From NCBI GenBank assembly GCA_003116975.1, contig BGKB01000194.1:62001-126000 (forward strand): 64,000 nucleotides of DNA. The letters run 5' to 3'. This stretch comes from Aurantiochytrium sp. KH105 (Eukaryota > Sar > Bigyra > Thraustochytrida > Thraustochytriidae). A model generated the notes under the pieces. That model was not told the DNA's origin and did no database searches. It was given only the letters and a program-made list of their open reading frames with translations. The position numbers and the translations under genes were made by a program. Shown here piece after piece: positions 9,642-18,629 of this stretch (its first letter is position 1; each line of letters opens with the position of its first letter).

Positions 9642-9726
9642 CACGGAGCAGAGCGGAGCAGAGCGGAGCGGAGGAGAGCAGGGCGGAGGAGAGCGGAGCG
9701 GAGGAGAGCGGAGGAGAGCGGAGCAG
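9642..9726. repeat. GAGCGGAGCA-type purine-rich array
   Basis: These are imperfect tandem copies of GGAGCAGAGC and GGAGGAGAGC. Similar arrays occur at 16031-16060 and 16298-16365, always between genes. Confidence 0.85.
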
Positions 9727-11099
9727 CAGCTGCAGCTGCGGCGCGAGGCGCGAAGAAACTGGTCGGGGTCGCGGCCGCTGGAGCCGCCGGGGGCGAGGCG
9801 CGAGGGCGGGGCGATGGAAGGAGGCGAGATTGGACGATGAATGAATGGCTGAATGAATGAATGCACGCCGCGCGCGACGGCGAGGAGCGCGGGCAGCTTG
9901 CGAGGAGGAGGCGGAGGACGAAGCTGGAGGTTGGGAGTCGTGCTTGCTGAATGGACGGCGAGTCAGCCTGCGGCAGCGGCGAGCAGCGGGACGACGCGCA
10001 GGTGGCGCCAGGGGATATTTGGAAAGGAGGACGGATGACGACGCCCACCACGGGCTGCTGGTAAATGCGCAATGTCTTGGAAAACTTCCATCCGTGCCAC
10101 CATGCTGCAGGAGCCATCGCGCCAATTTAGCAGCCCCGGATGGCTGGTGGGCTGGCCAAGTGGCTGGCAATGAATGAGGACCAGGGAGGACGGCCGGGAA
10201 TGGAAAACTGCGCGGAGTCGGGGGGCCTTGCCCAAAACGCCAGCAACGTGCAGTCCGCACCGGCTGTGGAACCAATCACTGCAGAGCACAGCACAGCAGA
10301 GCACAGCAGAGCTAACTGTAAATGCCATCGCCTTTTCCACCGCACCCACCGCATCATCAACGAGGCCGCCATTGAAAGTTCTGCACGCTGCACCTCTAGC
10401 TTGCTTGCTTCCCTGCTGAGTGCCCCGTGCATGAAGATAGAAGCGGCGCAGCATAATCATCGGGCGGCGCCGGAACGCCGACTGCGAGCTCGACTGGCAG
10501 TGAGGCTTACTGCATGCAACCTTGTCCAACTTACCTCGCGCGTTGGCATCATCAAAAGGGTGCACGCAGGGCAATCACAGCAACCCGATGCATGCTTCAA
10601 GCTAAATGCCTTGATGGTGTCTACAGAATTCAGATAACACGCACGACAAGAGCGATAAATCACCGTCCGTATCGCGCGCCAGCCTGCTGTCATTCGCCAT
10701 GGCTCTCACAAGATGGCGGCCGCAGCCGCCCGAAACGCCGAGCCGAAATATTTCCTCGCTGAGACATTTCCGTCTTCCGCGCGTCGCGAAACGTGGACAT
10801 TTTTCTTACGATGATGTTGTTGCGGATCTCCGCTTGCCAAGCCCGGTGCGGCCAATAGCGACCGAGGAGCAGAGCGCCTTTTCACTACTCCCTCGAGGAG
10901 TGAGACGGCCACGAGGTCGGCCAGAACCTCTGCAACTTCGGCAACGCAACCGCCGCGAGCGAGGAGCTGAGCAAGGCCAGAGGAGCAGAACGACTTGGAC
11001 GCGCGAGAACGAGCTCGCGCCGCGAAGGACTTCGCCGCGGCCGCGCCGCGCAGGCAGGCCGGCGGCCGGAGAGACGGGGAGACCGACCGCCGCAAGAGC

Positions 11100-12317
11100 A
11101 TGAACCTGCTGGGCGAGTACGTCTCAACAGCGGCCGAGCGGCGCGAGCTGACGCGGGCTGCGCAGGCCGCGCATGGCGCAAATGCCGCGGATGCGACGAA
11201 GCCTCGCGGCGCCAAGGTGAGGAGGAGACGCGAGGGCGCGGACGTGGCCGCGGAAGACGCCTTGGAGAGCGCAGAAAGAGAGTTCAATGACGTCAAGAGA
11301 GGTCGCGTTCCATTGCTGGAGTTCCTGGGGCGCGCAGGCATCAGAACCCTGGAACGCGTTCTCGCTTCCGACGAGGAACAGCTCATGGAGGCCTCGCAGC
11401 ATCGTTGGTCCCGCGAGGACGTGCAATTCCTCAAGGAGCACTTGGCACTGCGCTCGTGCACCGCCCCCGTGACGCTCGCAGACGCCTATGACCAGTGCCA
11501 AATGATTGTGCAGCAGGTCTCCACGGGAGATAACGACCTCGATCGCCTCTTGGGCGGCGGCTTATGGACGCAGGAAATTACCGAGCTCTGCGGCCCCACG
11601 GGCTCGGGCAAGACGCAGTTCGCACTTCGCGCTGCAAGCCTCGTTGCGACCTCTGCACGAGGAGGCCGTGTTCTCTTCATCGATGCCTCAAACGCCTTTC
11701 ATGCCTCGCGTTTCTCTCAGCTCTGCGATCAAAATCTCGCTGCACACAAATCCGCAAACGACTTGCGCGCCAAAGCCTTGCAGCGCGTGCGCGTTATCCA
11801 AGCCTTTGATGCCCAGGCCTTGAATGTGGCACTGGCGAGCATCGCGCGCGCCGAGGAAGACGGGGACGACGAGAACAGCGAGCGCGCCAGCCTCGGGCCT
11901 CTCCGACTCTTGGTCCTTGACAGCATTTCCGCACTTTTCTCGCCCATTCTTGGAGGTAAACACAGCACAGCGGCCCACGCTGCGCTCATGCGCGTCGCTC
12001 TTTCATTGCGCAGCATCAGTAAACGCTACGGTCTCGCCATTCTCGTTACCAACTCGACAGTTCACGATTTTTCATCTCCTGTCGAAGGCAAGCTGAAGCC
12101 TGCTCTCGGGCTTTCGTGGGCCTCAGCTCCAGACTCCAGGATACTTTTGTGTCCTCTTGCGCGGGAGGCCGCAGCGACAGTCTCTTCCAAGCTTGTCAAG
12201 TCTCCACGTCGAAGGCTCACGTCCAACACAGACAAGGAAACGATTCTCGTCATTCCTGGGGCGCAGCAGTGTCTTGCGAATGAAGATATCGAGTCTGACG
12301 ATGCTGACGACGTCTGA
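11100..12317 (+). CDS. RAD51D: RAD51 paralogue RAD51D
   Basis: The 405-residue RecA/RAD51-fold ATPase is most like RAD51D, a member of the BCDX2 complex that helps load RAD51 in homologous recombination. Walker A is GPTGSGKT (165-172). Walker B is LRLLVLDS with D274, followed by SPILGG. The diagnostic C-terminal block KPALGLSWASAPDSRILL matches the RAD51D signature. A helical N-terminal domain (GIRTLERVLAS) precedes the ATPase core, as expected. The frame opens upstream at a TTG; the first ATG (11100) starts MNLLGEYVST. The N-terminal 60 residues before the conserved part are Arg/Ala-rich and may be lineage-specific. The protein ends in an Asp-rich tail. Other RAD51 paralogues are less likely because of the KPALG..W block. 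Confidence 0.88.
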   Translation: MNLLGEYVSTAAERRELTRAAQAAHGANAADATKPRGAKVRRRREGADVAAEDALESAEREFNDVKRGRVPLLEFLGRAGIRTLERVLASDEEQLMEASQHRWSREDVQFLKEHLALRSCTAPVTLADAYDQCQMIVQQVSTGDNDLDRLLGGGLWTQEITELCGPTGSGKTQFALRAASLVATSARGGRVLFIDASNAFHASRFSQLCDQNLAAHKSANDLRAKALQRVRVIQAFDAQALNVALASIARAEEDGDDENSERASLGPLRLLVLDSISALFSPILGGKHSTAAHAALMRVALSLRSISKRYGLAILVTNSTVHDFSSPVEGKLKPALGLSWASAPDSRILLCPLAREAAATVSSKLVKSPRRRLTSNTDKETILVIPGAQQCLANEDIESDDADDV

Positions 12318-12353
12318 GAAGTCGTAATCACCCTTTTCGCGCCACATCGCCCC

Positions 12354-12395
<42 letters not shown>

Positions 12396-12655
12396 AAAGA
12401 AGCACTTTTCTATCGGGCCTGTCAAATTGACTGTCAAGGAACGAGACAAGGGTATCCCTTATTGTAAAGGAAAAACAACAATCGCAGCAAACAAAAATTG
12501 TGGTCATCGATGGGAGCTGGCTTGTTGAAATTTGTCGTCTCGGGCGCTCGTCGGTGTAGTGGTTGCCGCAAGTCCCATACTTTGGAAAGCGGGAAAGAGG
12601 GCATGAGTTCGCACAAAGCAAGAAGGCTCACAATTCGTATTCTTTTACTTTCACT
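12318..12655. other. Convergent 3' spacer with CT microsatellite
   Basis: This 338-base spacer lies between the 3' ends of RAD51D and the WW-domain gene. It contains the (CT)n tract and is otherwise unremarkable. A tRNA-like stretch near 12545 was examined and rejected. Confidence 0.6.
12358..12391. repeat. (CT)n microsatellite
   Basis: About 17 uninterrupted CT dinucleotides lie 40 bases after the RAD51D stop. Confidence 0.95.
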
Positions 12656-14114
12656 CTATGCTTCGTAAGCCATGCCGTACTCGTCGGCGGCCCAGGTGTT
12701 GTACGTGCCTGCTGTATCAGCTTTGGTCTCAACAGTGTATTCATGATCATAAGTATCCGAGTATTTCTCTTCTCCCTTGTATTCGTAGTCACCCACATGG
12801 CCTCCCCATCCTTGCGCGGCAGCCTCGTTCTGGTCGGAGGCTGCTGTGGCAGACGTCAGAGGAGTTCCATCGTCCCCAAGGGCCTGAGTAATGAGACTCA
12901 TATCAATCATACTGCGACGCCTTTCCTCGTGGCGAGCGCGCTGGACCATGTCGGCTTGCGTTCGTGCCGTGTACTCGGCGCGTAAAGCGGCCGCACGCTC
13001 CGCTTCTTTGGAGTAAAATGCTTCTTGCTCGAGCCACTGCGCCCGTGCATTCAAATAGCGAACCTGGCCCTCGAGCTCGACCTCTCGTGGCGTCTTGCCA
13101 TAGTATGCATACATGGACTGATCATCCATTTGTGTACCTGCGACGTTGGCGTCATGATACGCAGAGTGCAGGGCAGCCGCTGTGGAACGATGTGTTGCGG
13201 CATTCCAGGCCACTTGTTCCGGCCCAGGGAGCTCAAGCGGTGGAACTGGGCTCTGTGGCGCCTCGTCCGTCTCGTCCACATGACCAAAGACGGCGTATCG
13301 CGCCGTTGATCGTGCAGATAGGAAACCTTGCTGCTCCAGCCTATCAATATCGTCCGTACTCCAGCGACCCGTTGATGCTGTAGTCTGTGCGGCAGCACTT
13401 CGTTCAGTATCCTGATACGCTTGAGCTCGTTCTTGCCAGTACGCAGTCCACGAGTTCTCGCCATTTGCAAAAGCGTCGGAGGTCGTGTGATCCCCGTACG
13501 TTTCCTCGAGTTCATACACTTCCCGTGCAGTATCGTGGTCCTGCATATCGTATCCGTGTTCATCCGTCCTTGGGTCTGTCCATCGTGACTCCCCTGAGTC
13601 TTTGCAATAAAAGAAAGGGTCCCCTTCGTCCGTATAGTGGATGCTCCATGACTGATAGCCTCCAGAGACGGGGTCCCATAGGGAAAAGGTGGCCCCTTCC
13701 TCTTCTCCGCCACGCTCTGTTTGCGCATGTCCGTCCCATGACGTGGCTTCGTTGGCGTGCACCTCCTGATTTGACTCATAAGAGTACATGCTGTCCTCCT
13801 GAGATACATAGTACATGGCGTCTTCAGAAGGGTTATGCGATGTCTGGTCCTCATTGTCAGCCTGTGCCGCTCGCTCTTCCGTTTCGTCCCAGGACTGCGA
13901 TAGCTGTTGTTTGCTGACGATGTCGTCGTTGCGCTCGAGGATTTTCTTGGTTTCTTTAGGCTCTTTGCTCTTCTTTTTCTTTTTCTTCTTTTCCTTTTTG
14001 GTTTTCTTCTCCTTGGTTGTCTTTTTGTTCTCGTCCTGCGTTCCGACTATCGCCTGATGTGTTGATGGAGTTTTGGCTGCAGCCGGACGGTCTTCCTGCG
14101 TCGTCGCTGTTTCA

Positions 14115-14152
<38 letters not shown>

Positions 14153-14941
14153 ATCTTCTTGATCGAAATCCTCGATCTCGATTCGTTCGACTTGCGTCAC
14201 AGTGCCTGCTTCGGCAAGGTCGGCTGTATCGTGCATCGACGCGAGACTTTCCATCTCAATGTCGTCCTCAATCGAGCCCATGCGGCGGACCTCGTCTTCT
14301 TGTTCTACTTCAAATGTAGGAGACTTTTGTTGTCGGTCGTGGGTCGATTTCGGCTCAGCATCGTCCTCTCCTTCAGCTTCATCGAGATCCGTCGCGGATG
14401 GGATCTCGCTCGCGTCCATCGCGGTCTCGAGATGACGTACGTTGAGGCCTCCGGTGTCCACAAAGTGGTCATTCTTGACAATGTTATCAGCGACAAGACG
14501 AGGCGTAGCGGCCTTTTTGCGAGCCTCTCGCGCGATTGCAAGTGTGTCTAAATCCTCGAGGGGGAGCGCAAGAGGTTGTGCTTTTCCAGGTTTGTCCTTC
14601 ATATTGGCGCGGCGTTCACGGCGCATTTTGCGAAGCTGATAGAGTTGCGCACGAACCATTGCTGATGTACTGGATGATGATTTGACAGGTTGGCCCTGCG
14701 GAGGCAATGGACGTTGCGCTTTGCTCGCATTATGGCTCTCGACTGGTGTTAGCTCGCCCCGCGCAGATTCCACGCCGTTTTCATTGGCGGTCACACTCAC
14801 GGCACGCGCCGAGTCGGCATGCCATTCCTGGTCCTCGTCTAGGTCTTCGCGCCTCTCCTCAATCTTGGTGGCCTCGTTTGCCTCGCGGAACTTGACGCGG
14901 GCGCGAGGTGCGGCGGCCTCGGGCACAGGCGCTGTCTCCAT
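12656..14941 (-). CDS. WW-domain protein of unknown function
   Basis: The 761-residue, highly charged protein has one recognisable domain, a WW module. Its two tryptophans are W432 (QSWSIHYTD) and W453 (SRWTDPRT), 21 residues apart, with the aromatic pair FFY between and the closing proline in place. WW domains bind proline-rich ligands. The N-terminal half is low-complexity: an Asp-Ala repeat (about 264-276) and a Lys-rich run (about 304-328) that could be a nuclear signal. The C-terminal quarter has a helical, probably coiled-coil stretch rich in Arg/Glu/Ala, then a Tyr/Gly/Glu-rich tail. I do not recognise the family; an RNA-processing or transcription adaptor role would be a guess. The frame extends upstream to a GTG; the first ATG is at 14941 (METAPVPEAAAPRARVKF). 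Confidence 0.8.
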
Positions 14942-15686
14942 GATCCCGACGGGCTGGTCCTCCGTCCTCGCCAGCGCGAGTTGGGTCGTCTTGCTTTTGC
15001 TTTGCTGCCTGCTCTTTCTCTCGTCCTGTCTCGCGCCGCGCTTGGTACACACGCGTCCGCGCGCAATTGTCCATGGATGGATGGGGAAGCCAAGCCTCTG
15101 TCACATACACCTTGGCTTCTACTACTTGCGTACACTCGAACAAGTCTATTTTGACGCAAGGGGCTGTCGTGGCGCTCCATTTTGCATTTCCGGAGGTAGG
15201 AGAGAAAAAGGTGAAAGGAGTCGCAGGCACAAGTAAAGTTATATGCCTGCAAGCAGCTCCTGTTTTTCCTTACATCTCCACCTTTGACCAGAGAACCTCA
15301 AGTGCAAGTTCAAGTTTTTGCCAATCGTAACGGATCTGGCGAAGATACTGCTCATGGCTTGCTTCCTTGCTTGCTGTCGAGAAGCCCTGCCGCAGAAGCA
15401 AAGGCAATCTAGCCCAGAAGGACACGCGTGCCCGCAAGCGCGCTCGCGATCCCTTGCCGGCACGCACGCAGACGCGCGCGCAAGCGGTCCGTCGCGCTGG
15501 GTCAGGGCGCAAACCGGTTTTCCGTCTCTCCCACTCCACTCTTCGCGGCGCACCTCTTCGCTTCGCGCGGCGTCTCTTCGCGCGCGGGGCGCAAGGCACG
15601 CACGGAGGCGCGGCGACTCCCGCCGCGGCGAGGCGAGGCGAGGCGAGGCAGGCGGGCAGGCGACCTCGCGCGGCGGCGACGGGGCG

Positions 15687-15717
15687 GAGGGAGGGAGGGA
15701 GGGAGGGAGGGAGGGAA
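15687..15717. repeat. (GGGA)n microsatellite
   Basis: About seven GGGA units. The G-rich strand has regularly spaced GGG runs and could form a G-quadruplex. Confidence 0.9.
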
Positions 15718-16297
15718 GGGCCCGGCGTTTCAGCAGGGCGCGGGCGCCGTCTCAGGCCGGGCATGGGCGGCATGGCGGCTCGCCAAATGATGAGCCGCCA
15801 TGGCGGCGCCTTCTGGCGCGACGGGCGCGGCCGCTCGCGCGCAGGCTCGGAGGGAGAGGCGCGGAGAGCGGAGGCGGAGATATGGGGGGCCGGAGGCATG
15901 GAGCAACGACGAAGGTCTTCTTCGACGGCGACCCCAAGGTCGTAGGATGAGAATGACGATGATGATGATGCTGGACGAGCTGCACGCGGGCGACGCGAGC
16001 AGCTACGAGCGGCACGATGGCGAGCAGCCCGCGGCGCAGAGCGGAGCAGAGCGGAGCGGAAGAGGGCGGCGCAGATCGCGGGCGAGACGAGGGGAGGAGA
16101 CAACGGGAGAGAAAGATCCCGCGGGCGGTGCGACGCGACGCGCCCCGCCTGCCTCGAACGAGGAGCTCGGCTCGCGGGAGGTCCATAAATCGCGCGTAGG
16201 ACTGAGACGGTGCGAGCGCGTGCACCGCCTTGGAGAAGCTGCTGCTGCTGCTGCTGCTGCTCGAGGAGCGGGCAAACCCCGTTCGCGGCGGCGGAGC

Positions 16298-16365
16298 AGA
16301 GCAGAGGAGAGGAGAGCACAGCAGAGCAGAGCGGAGCAGAGCGGAGCAGAGCGGAGCGCAGCGCA
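16298..16365. repeat. GAGCAGAGCG array abutting the MFS start
   Basis: Imperfect GAGCAGAGCG/GAGCACAGCA units end 9 bases before the ATG at 16374, so they probably lie in the 5' UTR. A shorter array of the same type lies at 16031-16060. Confidence 0.85.
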
Positions 16366-16373
16366 GAGCTGGG

Positions 16374-18350
16374 ATGTGGCTCGCGGGCGCGGCGGGCGCG
16401 AGGGGGTTGGGCCACGGCCACCTTTTGGGAACATGCAGACGTATCCTGGCGAGAAGCAGCTCGACGGCGGCCGCGGGCAAGGCGGCGACGGGCGCGCGGA
16501 AAGAAGAAGAGGAAAGCCTGCTGGAGACCCAGAGCGGCGCTCTCCACAAGGATGAGAGCGTTCACACGCCGGCGGTCATCAAGAAGCTGGGTTGGGACCC
16601 GGAGAGCCTGAGGGTGAAGGACGCGACCAACTTTAACCGCTGGGCGCTCATTCCTGCGGCGACGCTCAATCACATGTGCATCGGGTCCATCTTTGCGTGG
16701 TCGATCTTCAACACGCCGCTGACGAGGCTCAGCGGCGTGGTGGCCCCCGCCGCCAACGACTGGCTCCTCGGCGACGTGACGGTCACTTTCTCACTCGTCA
16801 TGGGCGGCTTCGCCTGGGGCGCCGTCTTTGGCAATCGCCTCGACACCTATGGTCCCCGCGCGTCCTGCCTATTGGGCGCAACCGCGCTCGCATCCGGGTA
16901 CATTTGCGCTGGTTTCAGTGCGTCCATCGAAAGCCTGCCTCTTCTGTACGTCGCTGGAACCGTCTGGGGCATCTCGAACGGCTGGGCGTATGTCCCGCCC
17001 GTGTCCACGTTGGTGCGCTGGTTTCCCGAAAAGAAGGGCTTTGCCTCGGGGTGCGCCATCCTCGGCTACGGCGGCGGCGCCATGCTCACGACCTCGCTCT
17101 ACGGCCCGCTCACCGAGACCTTTCGCAAGATCCCCGAGTACGCAGGCCCTGCAGACAGCTTGGACTTTGTCAATCAGGACGGCAAGCTCTTTCTCGACTC
17201 TGCCGAAGGTCTGCGTGAAGTCGTGGTGGCCACCAAGCTGGATCTGCAATCTGCTGGCCTCGCAGAGATCGCAGACGCTGGCGCCTATTTCGTCGGTACC
17301 GGATCCACCGGCGTCGCCGAGGTGTTCACAGCCCTTGGCCTCGGCTACGGACTTACCATGGTGGCCACAAGCATGATGTTCCGTCTGCCGCCGCATGGCT
17401 ACGCAGAGGCAATGCAATCGCGCATTGAGCAAGAGACGCAGATGGCGGCCCCTCTCCCTGCGGGCGCAGGCGCAACGCCAGAGGACGCGCAAGAGGATAA
17501 GAAGCCAGTCACAGTGCCCAACATCACGCCAGCGGAGTCGATGCAGACGCACCACTTTTACCTCATGTTCTTGGGTTTCGGACTCTCCATCACCCCGGCG
17601 TACGGTCTCATCTCCTCGGGCAAGCTCATGATGGCCGAGACCTTTGGATCGAACCTGCCAAACATTGTCACGGCAGGCTTTACCTCCTCTTTTGTGGCCG
17701 CCATGAGCATGGCGAACTTGAGCGGACGACTCTTTTGGCCCACGGCCAGTGACGTTCTCGCGCGCTACAGCGGTGGAAACCCCTTTTACGCGCGAAAAAA
17801 CACCTACTTGGCCATGTGGGCCTTGTCTCCACTCTGCTATGCAGGCGTGTACTGGGGCGTACATGAATGCGTGCGTGAACCGTCGGTGCTTCCCCTCGCC
17901 GTCTTCACGGGATCCTTTCTTACACTTCTCACGAGCTTTGGTGGCACGACCGCGAGTCGTCCTGCGCTCATGTCTGACGCCTATGGCGAGCGATCCATGG
18001 CGGTGCTGACGGCGCGCCAGCTCTCTGTGGTCTTGCCTGCCGCTTTTCTGGGTCCGCAGATCGTTGCGCACTGCCGCGAGGCCAGCACGCATTCGGCGAT
18101 CGAGGAGCTGTCCACTCATGTGGATGATGGTGCCTTCCACCATGCCTTTGGCGCGGACAAGAACGTTTTGCCCGAGCTAATTGAGTCCAAGACGGTTACA
18201 ATTTCGCGGCTCATGGACCTCGTCCCGGCCGGCGTTCAGGACCCTACACCATTTCTGTATGACAACGCTATCGTGGTCTTGGGCGGCTTTTCCGCGGCTG
18301 CTCTTTGCACCAAGATGATGCTCACGCCCCCTTACAAGCCTCGCAAGTGA
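16374..18350 (+). CDS. MFS carrier, oxalate:formate antiporter / monocarboxylate type
   Basis: The 658-residue polytopic protein is a major facilitator superfamily member closest to the OFA (oxalate/formate antiporter-like) and SLC16 groups. MFS marks are NRLDTYGPR at 154-162 after the second helix and RWFPEKKGFASG at 215-226, the latter typical of OFA proteins. About twelve helices are visible. Two long hydrophilic stretches interrupt them, about 250-315 and 340-385. The N-terminus (MWLAGAAGARGLGHGHLLG, then RRILARSSSTAAAG) is Arg/Ser/Ala-rich without acids, as in a mitochondrial presequence, so an inner-membrane carrier is possible. The substrate is unknown; a small organic acid is the family expectation. 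The upstream in-frame TTG at 16230 lies in repeats, so I chose the ATG at 16374. Confidence 0.85.
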   Translation: MWLAGAAGARGLGHGHLLGTCRRILARSSSTAAAGKAATGARKEEEESLLETQSGALHKDESVHTPAVIKKLGWDPESLRVKDATNFNRWALIPAATLNHMCIGSIFAWSIFNTPLTRLSGVVAPAANDWLLGDVTVTFSLVMGGFAWGAVFGNRLDTYGPRASCLLGATALASGYICAGFSASIESLPLLYVAGTVWGISNGWAYVPPVSTLVRWFPEKKGFASGCAILGYGGGAMLTTSLYGPLTETFRKIPEYAGPADSLDFVNQDGKLFLDSAEGLREVVVATKLDLQSAGLAEIADAGAYFVGTGSTGVAEVFTALGLGYGLTMVATSMMFRLPPHGYAEAMQSRIEQETQMAAPLPAGAGATPEDAQEDKKPVTVPNITPAESMQTHHFYLMFLGFGLSITPAYGLISSGKLMMAETFGSNLPNIVTAGFTSSFVAAMSMANLSGRLFWPTASDVLARYSGGNPFYARKNTYLAMWALSPLCYAGVYWGVHECVREPSVLPLAVFTGSFLTLLTSFGGTTASRPALMSDAYGERSMAVLTARQLSVVLPAAFLGPQIVAHCREASTHSAIEELSTHVDDGAFHHAFGADKNVLPELIESKTVTISRLMDLVPAGVQDPTPFLYDNAIVVLGGFSAAALCTKMMLTPPYKPRK

Positions 18351-18533
18351 GCATTTCTTGATGCGAAGAGGAGTTTTGCAAAGTGAATTCAGACAATTCT
18401 TTCTTTTTGCCCGTAACTTATGTACTCGAAGCTTACTTTTTTCCAAAAAGTATTCAGATTCCAGGCCTACCTTTTACCGCCACTCCTACTTTGCGGAACA
18501 ATGTGTGCATGAGGTAAGACTACCATGTTCAAG

Positions 18534-18560
18534 TCACACACACACACACACACACACACG
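18534..18560. repeat. (CA)n microsatellite
   Basis: About 13 CA units, followed by a short CG run, lie in the roughly 280-base spacer between the convergent MFS and eRF3 genes. Confidence 0.95.
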
Positions 18561-18629
18561 CGCGCGTTCAAGTCGTCGTGTACCCGCGAGAAGAAAACTT
18601 CGAAAAGAAAAAGAATGCAAGATATTTGT

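Larger units (their letters stand above)
8845..11099. other. Repeat-rich divergent spacer upstream of the dioxygenase and RAD51D
   Basis: No gene is supported in these 2.25 kb. The region carries tetranucleotide arrays and a GAGCGGAGCA array (listed separately). It also holds a shared 15-mer at 9587-9601 and 10232-10246, and probably the two divergent promoters. Open frames on both strands have repetitive, biased composition. Confidence 0.6.
14942..16373. other. GC-rich divergent spacer with purine arrays
   Basis: This 1.4-kb spacer lies between the divergent WW-domain and MFS genes. It holds a (GGGA)n run (15687-15717) and two GAGCGGAGCA arrays (16031-16060 and 16298-16365). The second array ends just before the MFS start codon. 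No gene is supported. Confidence 0.6.

Noticed and set aside
9202-10275. 357-codon minus-strand frame and several plus-strand frames in the dioxygenase/RAD51D spacer.
   Set aside because: They translate CTTG and GAGCA arrays into Ser/Ala/Leu repeats (LLSSAPL and similar) and start at non-ATG codons or in repeats.
12540-12620. tRNA-like stretch (GTCGGTGTAGTGGTTG followed later by GAGTTCGCAC).
   Set aside because: The acceptor stem does not pair and the anticodon and T arms do not fold at the right spacing.
15893-15950. Short protein-like peptide TTKVFFDGDPKVVG at the end of a plus-strand frame.
   Set aside because: Too short and preceded by low-complexity sequence; no splice sites make a sensible gene.
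16869-18143. 424-codon minus-strand frame across the MFS gene.
   Set aside because: Shadow of the MFS coding sequence with Arg/Gly/His-biased composition and no domain.
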